Assembly (NCBI RefSeq): GCF_943734655.1
Contig: NC_071355.1
Span: 210,265,103-210,329,102, forward strand
Source of the DNA: Sabethes cyaneus
Lineage: Eukaryota > Arthropoda > Insecta > Diptera > Culicidae
Reading direction: 5' to 3'
Length of the DNA: 64,000 bases
Shown: positions 33,800 to 44,439 of the stretch, piece by piece
Layout of the letters: the number at the start of each line of letters is the position of its first letter
How positions within the stretch are numbered: the first letter of the stretch is position 1
The notes under the pieces: model-generated
Database searches by the model: none
Told to the model about the DNA's origin: nothing
The model's input: only the letters and a program-made list of their open reading frames with translations
Translations under genes and position numbers: made by a program

Positions 33800-34637
33800 T
33801 AAAAATGTTTTGACGACCTACTACCGGGCGACCTTACGACAAATGACCAGAACCTTCAACATGGCCGAAAAAAGATGGTTGTCGGCATGGGTTTCAACCC
33901 TTTTCTGATCTTGGTAAACAGATACTTCTCCGTTTTTGCCACGAAATTATTGGAGTAGATTTTACATTTGAGGTTCACCCTAAAATTTCTATTGGTCGCA
34001 GCTGGTGGCTATTGGGACAGTTGGCGATCTTCGATACAACGTTTATCTACAGCCGGTTCATATTCTCCAGTGATCTCTTAGGATAATAGGCCGAAGCTAG
34101 GTCCAACCAAGAGACCGCATTCTTTTTCTTGATGAAGCCGGTAACTTCCAGTAGGCACATCATATTGTATACCTTCCCGTTCACCGCAAGCCCTGAAGGA
34201 TAGAATAGCGGCTTAGACATTCCCTCTGACTGATGGCTACAGAAAGACATTTTTCGGGAACTTGAAGGAGGACGTTCCTTCTGGATGATTGCCTACTGTT
34301 TAAATACGGTCGTCCTCGACTGTCGATTTCGCAAAAAAATGTTTATTTTGGCCAGGTATTTTTCCACCGTTTGGCTGGTTGCTCTCGGGTTTCCTCTTCA
34401 GCTTCTGTTGCACTTTACGGTAGCGCAGCACCGTCAAGCGTCCGAAACCAGGCTTCCGTTCGACGCTCTCGTCTTTCTCTAAAAGGGAGAGAATGTTGTA
34501 AATGCAGGATCGGCTATATTTTGCGGACACGAAGTGCCTAGCGACGTCCCACCTTTCCGCTGCTGGGTGGAGCTGGCAGTACGAACAAACCATCGAGAGT
34601 AGTTGCTTGACCGTTTTTCGCTATGGTTGCTGCAAAT
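33800..34637 (-). pseudogene. DD37E mariner transposase, internally deleted
   Basis: The minus strand begins at a mutated start (ATA at 34637) with AKNGQ-type residues in place of the AKTVKQL start. It continues SYCQLHPAAERWDVARHFVS, NILSLLEKDESVERKPGFG and VLRYRKVQQKLKRK, the helix-turn-helix domain. The block with the first catalytic Asp is deleted around 34250-34300. The frame resumes with LEVTGFIKKKNAVSWLDLAS, where WLDLA holds the second catalytic Asp. HQLRPIEIL (about 34000) then carries the catalytic Glu, after which the frame is broken. The 5' flank at 34640-34682 is the same as the 5' terminus of the copies at 8863 and 38411. No clean 3' terminus was found. Confidence 0.85.
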
Positions 34638-34689
34638 CAATTGATAATTATGTCAGATTTTTTCTGTACATAACAGGGTTACAACAATT

Positions 34690-35083
34690 GGCGTGCACAG
34701 GTGGATTTCCCGACAGGTGAATATTCTTCCAAATTATGCGGGTATCAGTTTATGAATTTATGGCAAAATGTGGATCGTGAACGGCTAGATAATAGGTACC
34801 ATTGATGCTTCGCAAGCTGTAAACATAAAATAGACTCCACAGTGGTTCTTAGCATCTAATCCAGTAACCCGTACCTTACTTCTACGTGCTGCCAGTTGTG
34901 ACATGAGTAAGCTTAGAAAGATCGGTCAATCCAACCCTGGCACCAAATTAGTCGTATACTAACAGAGAAGGAAGCTTTTCCAAACGTCGTTCTAAACGTC
35001 AGTTTTCCAGTTTAGAAGAGGTTTGAACTCGACTGTTGGGGCTGCCGATCCTTAGGAGAGACAGCGAACCTGAACTTTATATA
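34690..35083. other. No recognisable feature
   Basis: About 400 bases between a mariner remnant and the long-TIR element. There is no open frame or repeat I recognise. Confidence 0.3.
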
Positions 35084-35884
35084 CGGTACACGCTATGTCT
35101 GAAGCGTGCGATTATGCAACTTTAATGTACATAAAATTTTCTTTCACAACGTGTTAGTACACGTCTTCACGATTCAGAATATGCTAATTTTAAAAAAATC
35201 CATCGGGAAAAAATTGAAAAAAGTCAATTTGAATATTTTAGCTGTGATCAACCGGGTACAGGTGTACGGACTTAGTAATTCCATAATAAAAGGTGCTCCG
35301 ATTTTGCTCAAACTTTGTGGATTTGTTCTTTTTATGAAAATTTTAGACCCTTATTTTTAATTTGGCGCTTAGGGTACCCCCTCTTGATTTGGGTTGGTCC
35401 CAAAAATCAGCATCATAGTCTTGACACCTTCTTTTGAATACTTAACTTTTGAATGCCACTACTACCACGAAATCTTTAAATATCTAAATTTTTATGCTTG
35501 ATGAATGAAAATTGTTAAATATGGAGAATTTCACTTGAAATAACTCAAAACAGTGGACCCCTCGTTCGCCAAGTGACCAGAACAGTATTAAAAAGAGTTG
35601 ATTTTTGGCAAACTTCTACATTTTTATCGTGTGATATTCCCTAAATTTGCTATATAAACAAATAACAAATGACATGGTTTTGTAAAAAGAAAGGATGAGG
35701 CTTTCAAATTAGGCAAAAAAATTTTTGGAGCGACAATTCCAAGTGTCGCCATATTAGATTATGACAAGAAATCGACTTTTTGCCACTTCACTCGGTTTTG
35801 TTTAAGATCTAAGATGGCCGCAACATAATTTGTAAGCACTATCTTTCTTCTTTACTAAACTATTCTTTGGGAATGGTTAGGAAA

Positions 35885-36075
35885 GAGTGGAAAGTTAAGG
35901 GGGAGGGGGGAAATTGGTAGCTACGTATAACAAGTTGTCGTTGTGACTCCTACCGTTTGTCCAAAGGTGGAAGGTGAATGGGTCGAACCAAGCTTTCTAC
36001 TCTTTCCCCTCCGTTCCCAAAAAATTTTCATTACTTTTCCCTACCGCTTTAACCTTTTAAGCTTTCAAAAAATAC
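35885..36075. repeat. SINE family B fragments in inverted arrangement
   Basis: The left half reads the inverted SINE body (GGTAGCTACGTATAACAAGT, then GACTCCTACCGTTTGTCC). After GTCGAACCAAGC the direct body resumes with TTTCATTACTTTTCCCTACC. This is the same head-to-head arrangement as at 24684-25120, but one arm is shortened and the sequence is more decayed. Confidence 0.65.
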
Positions 36076-36904
36076 AAAAGCTGGGATCTTATTGTTGTCA
36101 TTGCATGGAAACATGTTCAAGGTTTTTGTAATCATGTCATGGTTTGGAACCAATATTATTGGGTTTCAAACCAATATTATTCGAAAAAACTAATATAGGG
36201 CTTTTGCTACACACACATGCAAGACGTCTGTTAGGCACACATTGCATCTTTTCCTATTCGATGCAGCAAAAACGCGTTGGATAAAATGATCATTTTTTCT
36301 TAAACTATTTATCCATTCAAAACAATTAATGTTTAAATCAACCAAGAAATGTACCCTGATATACATATTAACATTTAGCAACTAATATTTTAGCGAGTTA
36401 GTCTTAAATCGGCGACCCAAAAATACGGCTTTCGGACACAGCATGCCGCATAGCCCAAGTTCAAAATAACGGAATGTAGCATTGATTTTAGTATAATTTA
36501 TTGTTTTGTTGTCCGAATATAATCGCTGGCTATTGATATTTGTTCAGTTTTAACCCGCTAACATAGTTAATAGTTACATTTTTGATAATTTCTAGCGCGT
36601 TTTAGCTTGTTTGTTGAAAATAGATTTGTTATTTAGTAAACAGATATATTACCTTGCTATACATATAACGCAAACAGTAATTTCTGTTTTAAATTAAGAA
36701 ATTAAATTATTTAAAAAATCTCGCCCTTCCCAGCCCGTATAGTTTATATGGAGCTGTCACTTTTGCCTGCCCAACAGCTCTCCAATACGTATGCACTCTG
36801 CAAACACCCTATAGGTTACAATGCATCGTTTTTATTAGATACTCACTAATATACCTTCCGACTACTATCAAAATTGTTGTAATCAGTTGAGCGATTCAAA
36901 AGTT

Positions 36905-37160
36905 TTTGGGTAGTTTTTCATTTCGACGTATCTGACAATGAGAGATTCTCTTCGTGTCTCCTCTCTTCCGTTTTATACGGCGAAACTAAAGCATTGAAAA
37001 GAAAATTTTCAAAACATTTAGTTAGCCAGTGATTCCGGCAACCGATTCGTGCAAATCTGATGTGCTAAAATGCATTAGTATCGCCGTAAAAAGCGGAAGA
37101 GCGGGGTCACGAAGAAAATCTCTCATTGTCAGATTCGTTGAAATGAAAAAGTATCCGAGA
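36905..37160. repeat. Palindrome with about 90-base arms
   Basis: The phrase ATCTGACAATGAGAGATTCT and its neighbours at 36929-36948 recur inverted at 37114-37133, extending to arms of roughly 90 bases around a 70-base loop. Arms differ at about one base in eight. It is non-coding and may be the core of a separate small MITE nested in the long-TIR element. Confidence 0.75.
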
Positions 37161-37496
37161 GTTATGTATATAAGAGAAGGTGTTATGACACAGATGATGA
37201 TTTTAGTACCACCCTAAGTGGTCTAAAATTTTCATAAAAAGCACAAATCCACAAAGTTTGATCAACATCGGAGTACTTTTGCTCATGGAATTACTAGTGC
37301 GTGCACCTGTACCCGGTTGATTACAGCTAAAATATTCAAATTGACTTTTTTCAATTTTTTCCCGATGGATTTTTTTAAAATTAGCATATTCTGAATCGTG
37401 GAAACCTGTACTAACACGTTGTGAAAGAAAATTTTATGTACGTCAAAGTTGCATAATCGCACCCTTCAGACATAGCGTGCGGTATTGAGAACGGTG

Positions 37497-37695
37497 TTAG
37501 CCCAGTTAGCTTCGGGGTGCGATGCTGGGCTAACAAAAGTCAGTCGTCGTATGTTAGAATCTCGGCTAGACGGTGCTGCTTGATAGGATTTTTACACTTG
37601 CCCCGTAACTGTCCTGTACTCTAACAGCCGGCTGTGAAATCTGTCGATAAAGAAGGGTCTTAAAAAGACGTTTAAGCCCAAGGCTTTGCTTTTCT
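37497..37695 (+). repeat. SINE family A copy
   Basis: The head has TTAGCTTCGGGGTGCGATGC (A box) and a decayed B box GTTAGAATCTCGG. The body has CCGTAACTGTCCTGTACTCT and GAAATCTGTCGATAAAGAAG, and it ends CCCAAGGCTTTGCTTTT. It lies just 14 bases outside the right end of the long-TIR element. Confidence 0.8.
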
Positions 37696-37699
37696 TGAG

Positions 37700-38410
37700 A
37701 ACGGTGATCGCACGATAGCTTTTACAGTCCAGCTTATTATCTATAGACCGAACAGATAATCCTATCGGTGTGCTTAACTTTGCTCATCATTGAAGATAGT
37801 ACCTGTTCCACATTTAACGCCCTTCCGAAATTGTTTTCCTCACCGCCATAGTTCTCTGTCTAGGCGCCATCCATCTAGACACAACCTTCCTTATGCCGAC
37901 AGACTTCGACTAACGATACACGGTCTTCGCAGGATGCGTTGAGTTTCCGATAAAAATTCGCATTTTCTGAGAGCAATGCAGCCACTTCAACTCTGCATAC
38001 TCCTTCTGCTGCTTCTCCTTCAGGTAGCGCATTTTCTACAAAAGTATTTGGGTTCGCTGCACCTTCCCCTGTGTGTGTCACTTCATGTTCTGGTGACCTA
38101 CTTTAAAATCTAATGTAAAAATCATACGATTTCGTTAATTTTTGGTAAACAATAAATTCCGCTAAATCTCGCACAGCCTTGGTTTTGATAGAGTTCTGAC
38201 AGTCCTCGAAAGGCGACAAAGTCAGTAAGTCTTAGGCCTGTGTCGTTGCTCAGCTACTGTGAACTCTGCGCCGTAGCGTGGGGTTGGCCCGTCAAGGCCA
38301 CTAGCTCTTGGGGGTGCTAAAAAGGGTTTATATTCAGTAATGCATTAGCAAAAACTGGACGGATTTTAGCAATTTTTAATGCCACGTTATCAGTTGATCA
38401 GTTGACAGCC
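37700..38410. other. Unassigned DNA and mariner 5' flank
   Basis: A minus-strand frame at 37875-38081 (68 codons, with ENALPEGEAAEGVCRVEVAA) looks mildly coding-like but I cannot place it. From about 38350 the sequence resembles the 5' untranslated end of the DD37E mariners (TTATCAGTTGATCAGTTGAC before the ATG). The exact mariner boundary is not resolved. Confidence 0.35.
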
Positions 38411-39405
38411 ATGGCGAAAACAGTCAAACAACTGCGCTTGATGCTTTGTTCGTACTGCCAGCTCCACCCCCTAGCGAAGAAGTTGGACATGGTGAAGCAC
38501 TTCGTACCTGCTGAATAGACCCAATCTGGCATTTATAACATCCTCCCCCGCGAGAAAGCCGGACAGAAGCCTGGTTCCGGGCGCCCGACAGTACTGCGCG
38601 ACCGTAACTTTCATCAGAAACTGAAAATTGAAGAATGAGAGCAAGGTGGACTCATCGTTCCGCAGCTTAGGTTAGGAGGTCTGAGCAAACGGCTAAACGG
38701 TGAAGAAGTACTTGCCAAAATTGTCATCTTATGCGGATGCGCCAGTAGAGGCTGACTGTGTCTGAGTAGCAGTCAATTGCCTAGAGGACGGCTGAAGTTG
38801 CTAGTGAAAAAAATCTTTTCGGCGAAACACGATGTCGTAGTCATAATGGATGACGAAAATTACTTGACGGTGGATGGCAATGACTGGCAGAGGACCGAGT
38901 ACTTTGCGTCCCCAACCAAGAAGGCAAGTGATGACGTCAAGTATTTCTTCCGCCCCAAGTTCCCGAAGATGATCCTTCTGTGGCTGGCGATCAGCGAGAA
39001 AAGAATGTTTAAGACACTGTTCTTTCGTTCGGGGTTTATAGCGAACAAGAAGATACGAACATGTAGAACGAAATACCTACCGGAAGTGGCCGCTTTCATC
39101 AAGAAGTATCGTGTAAAGGATGTGGTCTTTCGGCGGGCCTGACCTCGGTCCATTATCCTAAGTAAGAGATTATTAGAGGAGATGAACCGGCTGAAGATAA
39201 ACGTTGTACCGACGATCACCAAATCTCCCAACGTCCCCCAACTGCAACCTATAAGAAATCTTTGGGCGAAGCTCAAACGGAGCATTTACTTCAATAATTT
39301 TGTTGCCAAAATGGAGAAGGAGCTGATCGCCAAGGTCACGAAAGAGTTGAATAATATGCCAACGTCGAACTTTTGATCGGCCATAGCAAAGGTTTAGATT
39401 TAGAA
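38411..39405 (+). pseudogene. DD37E mariner transposase, near full length but frameshifted
   Basis: The gene starts at the ATG at 38411 with MAKTVKQLRLMLCSYCQLHP and covers about 330 codons, the expected length. The helix-turn-helix part is broken by a TAG near 38515. The catalytic core opens at 38777: VVVIMDDENYLTVDGNDW has the first catalytic Asp, and KVSDDVKYF-type and ILLWLAISEKRMF blocks follow. The FWPDLA block with the second Asp is destroyed (VVFRRA then a stop at 39140). In a new frame from 39182, LKINVVPTITKSPNVPQLQP precedes IRNLWAKLKRSI, where the catalytic Glu of the usual PIENFW is Arg. Both missing catalytic residues make it inactive. Confidence 0.9.
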
Positions 39406-39409
39406 AACG

Positions 39410-39915
39410 AGGGGGCACCAAATTGGGCTTCCGCCAAGGGCGCCGCAATGCCACGCTACGGCTCTGTGCGAACTTATCAATCATTGGTTGTGATCCTCCT
39501 CCTCCTCCTGGCTGACCTAGACATTGTTGAAATTGCAAACGACGAACTTGATGTCATGTTTTGGGCAGTGGTCGTGTCCACGCTCCAATTGTGCATTATA
39601 TTCTTCCTTGTTATCTTCTCCCTTCATCACTCCCATCACTGGGAAAGCTGTACTCAGCTCGAGTGTATTACCACATCTTTAGTAGATGCTTTGACCATTC
39701 CTGAGTTTCCGTACCGTTGAGCGTTTCCAGCAGTACTGCGACATCGATGTTGCGCCTCTACAATTCACCGGAGAGTAGTCAAGAGACCAGCAATTCCAAA
39801 ATTTAAGACGCATTCCTTCTTATGTAGCGTTCGTTTATTCTGATTGTTTCGATGTGAAATTCTACGTTCTTTGCGTAATGATTTTGTATGATAGTGATTT
39901 TATATTCGTCTTCCG
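39410..39915. other. Unassigned DNA
   Basis: A plus-strand frame continues from the mariner end to 39720 but loses similarity to transposases after about 39405. A (TCC)n tract at 39497-39508 and short open frames on both strands are present. I recognise no protein. Confidence 0.3.
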
Positions 39916-39919
39916 CTGA

Positions 39920-40100
39920 CTCACCAATTGCCAACAGAAAGCTTTGGAAAGTTATCAAGCCGCCTTCCTTAAAGGTAGGTCAACGATGCAGCGAATCTTT
40001 ATGTTGCTCATCGGCTACAAAACTGCGTTTGATACCCTTAACCGCAACAAGCTTTAAAAATTATGGAAGAAAACGGTTTTCCCGGCAAGCCGAACACTGA
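39920..40100 (+). pseudogene. RTE-like LINE reverse transcriptase fragment (around motif A)
   Basis: The order of residues YQAAFLKGRSTMQRIFMLL, then YKTAFDTLNRNKL, then WKKTVFPAS, corresponds to the YQAGFRPGRST to FIDFKAAYD region upstream of motif A in RTE-like elements. It overlaps in position with the start of the copy at 44450 but is more diverged. It has one frameshift, is limited to about 60 codons, and has no flanking domains. Confidence 0.7.
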
Positions 40101-40109
40101 ACACTGACT

Positions 40110-41683
40110 GATAGCTGAAAAATTGAATTACTATGATGGCTAGCCCGCAGGCCATATCTAACTACAGAACATCTAAGAAATTCTTGCAATATATCAGTAT
40201 TGGCAATTGCGGAAGCGCGGTTGGGTTTTAAAATAGAAATATTATAGAACTAGATTGAAAATATATTCCCAAAAGGATTTTCCAGATTATCGAGCGTGCT
40301 CGAAACCCTACAGATTATGATTATGAATTATGAAAAACATGATATCAAATGTGGATTTAAATCAAATGTGGTTAGTGACGTCGGCTAAAGATATAATATA
40401 TCGCGAATTATGTCATGATTTTTATTTTCAGTTATATGGAAAATAAATTGTGTTAAAACAATTCTCGCAATCTTATTCCTGGCCCACGAGGTAAAATGTG
40501 TGTGCAGCTATAAAAAATAATCACAATGTATCAGTTTTCCTCCTACAGCGCAAATAATTGTTTCCGACCTACAGCAGAGTGTGAAATTCAAGGTGACAAG
40601 TGGACATCGATTAAAAAACTACGCCTAGACAAGGTCGAACAGAATAATTATTTCCATTATTAATCTCGTACTTAACTGTTGTGCCAAGGGCACCAGATCG
40701 TCGTGTGCCATCAGTATCTGTCAAGTGTGGTCGTCACGACACTACGTCTGCCCATAATAACCAGAACAAAGTGTAGAAACCTTGACTCCAATGACTTCTC
40801 CGTTCATAACATTCTAAACAAAGTGCAACTTTCTAGCAATTTGTCGTTTGCTGCGACGACCGGCAGCAACGTTCCTAACACTTTTTTCTCCCTCTCTCCC
40901 TCTCTCTCTCTCTCGTTCTCGGCAGGTGCATGGACCAAGCCAGGCAGGAGAAGGAGAAACGCAAAACGGATACGGCAGGATCATAAATTCCAGAAACGCA
41001 CATGCCATCACTCTCAGCAAGTGGTAGAAAAGTGCTTAATTAGGAGCAACAGCATCAGGCTTCGGCAACAGCAGCACAACACACCTTCGAATTTGTTGGG
41101 GGGATTCGCGCGCCCGCGATACTGCTCGGGCGGAGGTCGTCGCTCCAAATCGTGCACTGCTCTTCCCGACTCAGCGGGCGCCGACGAAAGGAAAAAAAAA
41201 AAAATAAATACTCGACCAAAATTTCGGATGGTTTCACGTTACCCGCACCCGCGATCACGTCATATTTTGCGTTCCCGATCCGGGCGGCAGGCAGGAGCAT
41301 GCCTTCTCGCTCATAATCACATTATTTATGGCCGATCAAAACATAAATCGCCAGTTCTCGCAGTCTGCGGTCCACCACGCGGTGCGGGCAGGCATCCCGT
41401 GGAAGAATTTCGAAAACGAAAGGCGGACAGGGACGCAGAGACGTTGCACGGTTGCGCTGGTTGGGAAGGCGAACAGCGAAATGACTCGAATAATATGACT
41501 GTCCAACATAAATATCAACACTTTAAAGTGGTGTAAAACAAAAGATTTAGTAGCGATCGTTTAAGGTTTTTTTATGTTGGGATTTGGGAGCGTGAACTGA
41601 TTTGGATGGACGCTGCTAGTCATCTAATTTCAACTGGTGTGATATATAGGAGGTGCTTGTTATTGGATGAAATTTACGCTTAC
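40110..41683. other. Single-copy looking DNA downstream of the T-box exons, with a long open frame
   Basis: The segment 40550-41560 is GC-richer. It contains a (CT)n tract at 40890-40917, an A run at 41192-41203 and a plus-strand open frame of 285 codons (40679-41536), the longest simple frame not caused by repeats. Its product is rich in Arg, Ser and His and has no domain I recognise. The frame runs through both low-complexity tracts, which argues against real coding. The position, in the intron just after the T-box exon, suggests regulatory DNA; this is inference. Confidence 0.4.
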
Positions 41684-41814
41684 CGCCCGGTTTTGGTGAT
41701 AATCATCTCGGTCCCCAGGTCGTGGAACTTGTCCCAAAGTTCTTTCGTTTCCAGGTGACACTGCACCGGTCGCAGATCCTCGGAATTGCAGCTGCCGGTG
41801 ATTTTGCTTTTCAA
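41684..41814 (-). CDS. T-box gene exon: start of T-box DNA-binding domain (H15/midline, Tbx20 type)
   Basis: This 131-base internal exon encodes 43 codons plus two bases: [18 protein letters not shown], then [19 protein letters not shown] and IITKTG plus a split Arg. [19 protein letters not shown] is the conserved opening of the T-box, and the preceding CHLE/CSLE segment is typical of the Tbx20 group, which in insects is H15/midline. These proteins are nuclear transcription factors in heart, epidermal and neural patterning. The acceptor (minus strand) is CATTTGGCAG just above 41814 and the donor is GTAAGC just below 41684. Frame is continuous with the exon at 41873-42048. Known T-box genes have an intron at this Gly-Arg-Arg position. 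The next exon is not seen, so the downstream intron is at least 41 kb if the gene is intact. H15 versus midline cannot be decided. Confidence 0.9.
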
Positions 41815-41872
41815 CTGCCAAATGAATGCATGCCTTAGATTAAGCTAGGTAATTTCACAAAAATGCGCTTAC
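41815..41872 (-). other. 58-base intron of the T-box gene
   Basis: On the minus strand it runs GTAAGC to GGCAG, with a possible branch region around CTTAATC. The length is typical of small insect introns. Removing it leaves the reading frame intact (phase 0 on both sides). Confidence 0.88.
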
Positions 41873-42048
41873 CGATGAGGGTTCCGGCGTTGATCGCTCC
41901 TCGTCCGACGGACTGGTTGGTGTTCCGGTTGTCCGCGAATTGTTGGCCCTGTTAGAGCCACGGGATGGCGTCTCCGAGTCACTGCACTGCTCCACATCAA
42001 CGTCCACATCGTCATCGCCCTCGGGAAAACGATCGATGGAGATTGGAC
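41873..42048 (-). CDS. T-box gene exon: acidic linker upstream of the T-box
   Basis: This 176-base internal exon begins with two bases of a split codon and then encodes 58 residues: PISIDRFPEGDDDVDVDVE, QCSDSETPSRG, a Ser/Thr/Asn-rich part, and SPSDEERSTPEPSS. The DVDVDVE followed by CSDSE is a characteristic acidic stretch located N-terminal to the T-box in insect H15/midline proteins, as far as I recall the family. The acceptor is well formed: a pyrimidine-rich TTTTTTCTCGTTTCTCCTCT tract precedes the AG at 42049-42050. The donor GTAAGC lies just below 41873. The exon enters in phase 1, so an upstream coding exon must exist at higher coordinates; I could not identify it in 42-64 kb. Low-complexity acidic sequence is expected to diverge fast, which limits the strength of this match on its own. 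Confidence 0.85.
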
Positions 42049-42050
42049 CT

Positions 42051-44435
42051 ACCGTGAGAGGAGAAACGAGAAAAAAATTATCTATGATTAGCAATCATAG
42101 TTCAAATGCATCGAAAAGCGATTCCATTTATCGCGTAAAATTACGGCCCCCGGGGTGGCGAGCGCTACCGTGTTAGGTTAGTCGTCTATGGCCAAACCGC
42201 TGCAAATCGATATGAGCGCTATGTTGTGTTCAGTTTACGGGGAACAGCAGCTCTCGTTACGCCCAAATTACGAGACGCGGGTAATCTCCACGGCCATACA
42301 CCAGCAATTCGGATCAAGCAGGCTCCCGCAGGCTGGCGGCGGCGGTTTGGTACAAAAAGAGCGCAAAAAGTTGAGCTTATAAATATGGACTAATTAAATT
42401 AGCATGTAAATTAGCCGTGAAACAATTAAAAGTGTAAGCGAGTAGGAAAAGAAACAAGCAAATGTTGAGCACACGGTTGATAAGGCCGCCGCCGCCGCCG
42501 CCGCCGACCGACACCGCCGGGAGAAGCCTTTCGTGAGTTTCGTGAATTGGCGTCGTCGTCGTCGTCGGAGGCACGGGGGAGGCTGGCAGCAGCAGCAGCA
42601 CAAACAAGCCACCGTTCGGCAGCTGATTTTCCGTGAAAACTAGCACCGAAGGAGGAGGCAGAATCGTCCCAAAGATTTCGCCAGACTGGTGGATATAGGC
42701 CACGTCAGCCAGTTTAGGCTCCGGCGACGGCAGCGGCAGCGAGTAATCACAAATCAGTCGTCCCGCTAACGTGTGGTGAAAAATTATTCAAATTTCTTAA
42801 TTTATTCTCACTTGGCGGAGGAGCCTAATCAAGGTGCCTTTGTTCAAGATCTTGCTCTGCGACTCGGAGAAGAATTTCCCCCCTGCTGGAGCTGCTGGTC
42901 CACGTTTTTCTTCGCCTACGAGACCGAGTGTGACGAGTGCTGGCCGAGCTCGTAAATCATCATAAAATTTCACCGGCTTGATTTATTTATATAAATATTA
43001 GGTAGAATTCCGGGAGGAATTTTTTTCTCGCATTTTTTGCTGTTTTAGGGACAAAAAATTTACGATAAAGGGAGCGTGACTTTTGACGTGCTGGTAAACA
43101 AGGGGTTCAAGCTAATCTCTGGAAGCTATTGTTCGTAAGGATAGATTACAATCTGACTTTGGGGCCAAACTGTTAATTGAAATAAAACTGATCCTTCGTA
43201 TACCATCGGAAGCCATTTGGCTTTTACTTAACGTGACATTTTACATCGACTATTGGGTCGAGATAATATCAACTGTCATTATTTATGAACATAAGCAAAT
43301 AAGAAATGGGTGTTATTGCTCGAAAATCGATTACAGAAAGTTTATGAGTATAGCTACTAAAGCTATAATGTGTGTGTTTTTATGTGTGTACAATTACGCA
43401 GTTATAAAAACCAGTCGATTTCGACTCAGTTCAACTAATTGAACAATTTTTATTAGTAGATTTGTTTGTGACGTCGTGATTGGCGCATGCTTTTGATCAC
43501 ATACAAAGATATTTTTCAGTCTACTGTTCTTTAATCGAGCTTATCATTTTATGGTTATGGCTGAAAATGGAAAGCAAACGCTCTAAGGAAAACCCTAATC
43601 AAATCAGATTTTTTTTAGACTGTTTTCTTTTTTGTTTATTTTTGTTTTTTTTTTCAGTAACATAAGTAATATGTCATATAAATTTCCTAATTGACGGTTG
43701 CAATGAAAATATCACTTTTCGAGCCACGATTTTTCGATTTCGATTTTGGTAAAAATTTGCGTGACGTACTAAATGGATGTCGCCTAACCTTCTAAGCGGA
43801 GGCTACCAACGCTTACAAGTTAAAAATTGTTGTGAAAACATTTTTCCAGTTGCTGAAGGGAATTACCACCTCGCTGTTTTAAGCGCTGATTACAGTACTT
43901 CTGAAAGTCAAACACACAATTTTCACATATCATATTGTAGCAGACATGTCAGCGCTTGCGTCATTTTGACGTCATGATCGCAACAGTGTTAATTTGAGAA
44001 AAGTTTTCAGGACTGCGTAATAAAGCACCTTGGTGATTAAAATATGTTCCGGCTGACTAAAATTAGTTCTAGCATCTGAATCTTTAATGTAAAAAATCAA
44101 AAATTTAGCTTAACAATAGTGACTTTCCGTGATAAAAACTTTAAAAAGCTAAAGTTAACACGCTACGCTAATATCCCCTAATTACTCAGCCTATCGCTTT
44201 TAATAAGATAAAACCAAGAGATTCCTTACTCTAGGTGCAGTGGCTAAAAAGAAATCCACAAATTTACATCCGGGGTCGGTATTGCGATGAATTAGATTCG
44301 AAGTGAAGGTGTATTCAGCTACTTTTTCAGTATATGAAAAGATCTGCAGTAGGTACAATTAAAACAACGAACATATTTTCAATGGCGTGCTCCACCTTCT
44401 CTAGAAACTTTAATCTAGAACCAAAAAATTCTACA
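42051..44435. other. T-box gene upstream intron or flank, no certain exon
   Basis: The segment 42180-42960 is GC-rich, with a (GCC)n tract at 42488-42508, (GTC)n at 42551-42565 and (CAG)n at 42588-42600. Minus-strand open frames (42377-42703, and upstream to 42955) could hide a 5' exon, and a GTGAGA-like donor and TTAG acceptor lie near 42820 and 42770, but no continuous frame joins them. From 42960 the DNA is AT-rich without recognisable features. Confidence 0.4.
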
Positions 44436-44439
44436 ATAT

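Larger units (their letters stand above)
35084..37482. mobile_element. 2.4-kb element with long (about 270-base) inverted repeats
   Basis: The first and last roughly 270-300 bases are reverse complements with scattered differences. Outer parts share ACGCTATGTCTGAAG and GTGCGATTATGCAACTTT, and inner parts share CAAATCCACAAAGTTTGA. TA dinucleotides flank both ends (35082-35083 and 37483-37484), with a two-base length difference in the first few bases. The interior has no transposase. A family B SINE fragment (35885-36075) and a separate small palindrome (36905-37160) lie inside. Superfamily is uncertain; TA flanks would fit Tc1/mariner. Confidence 0.75.

Noticed and set aside
40679..41536. 285-codon plus-strand open frame as a gene
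   Set aside because: It runs through a CT microsatellite and an A run and has no recognisable domain, and opposite-strand frames are also open. GC-rich DNA with few stops explains it.
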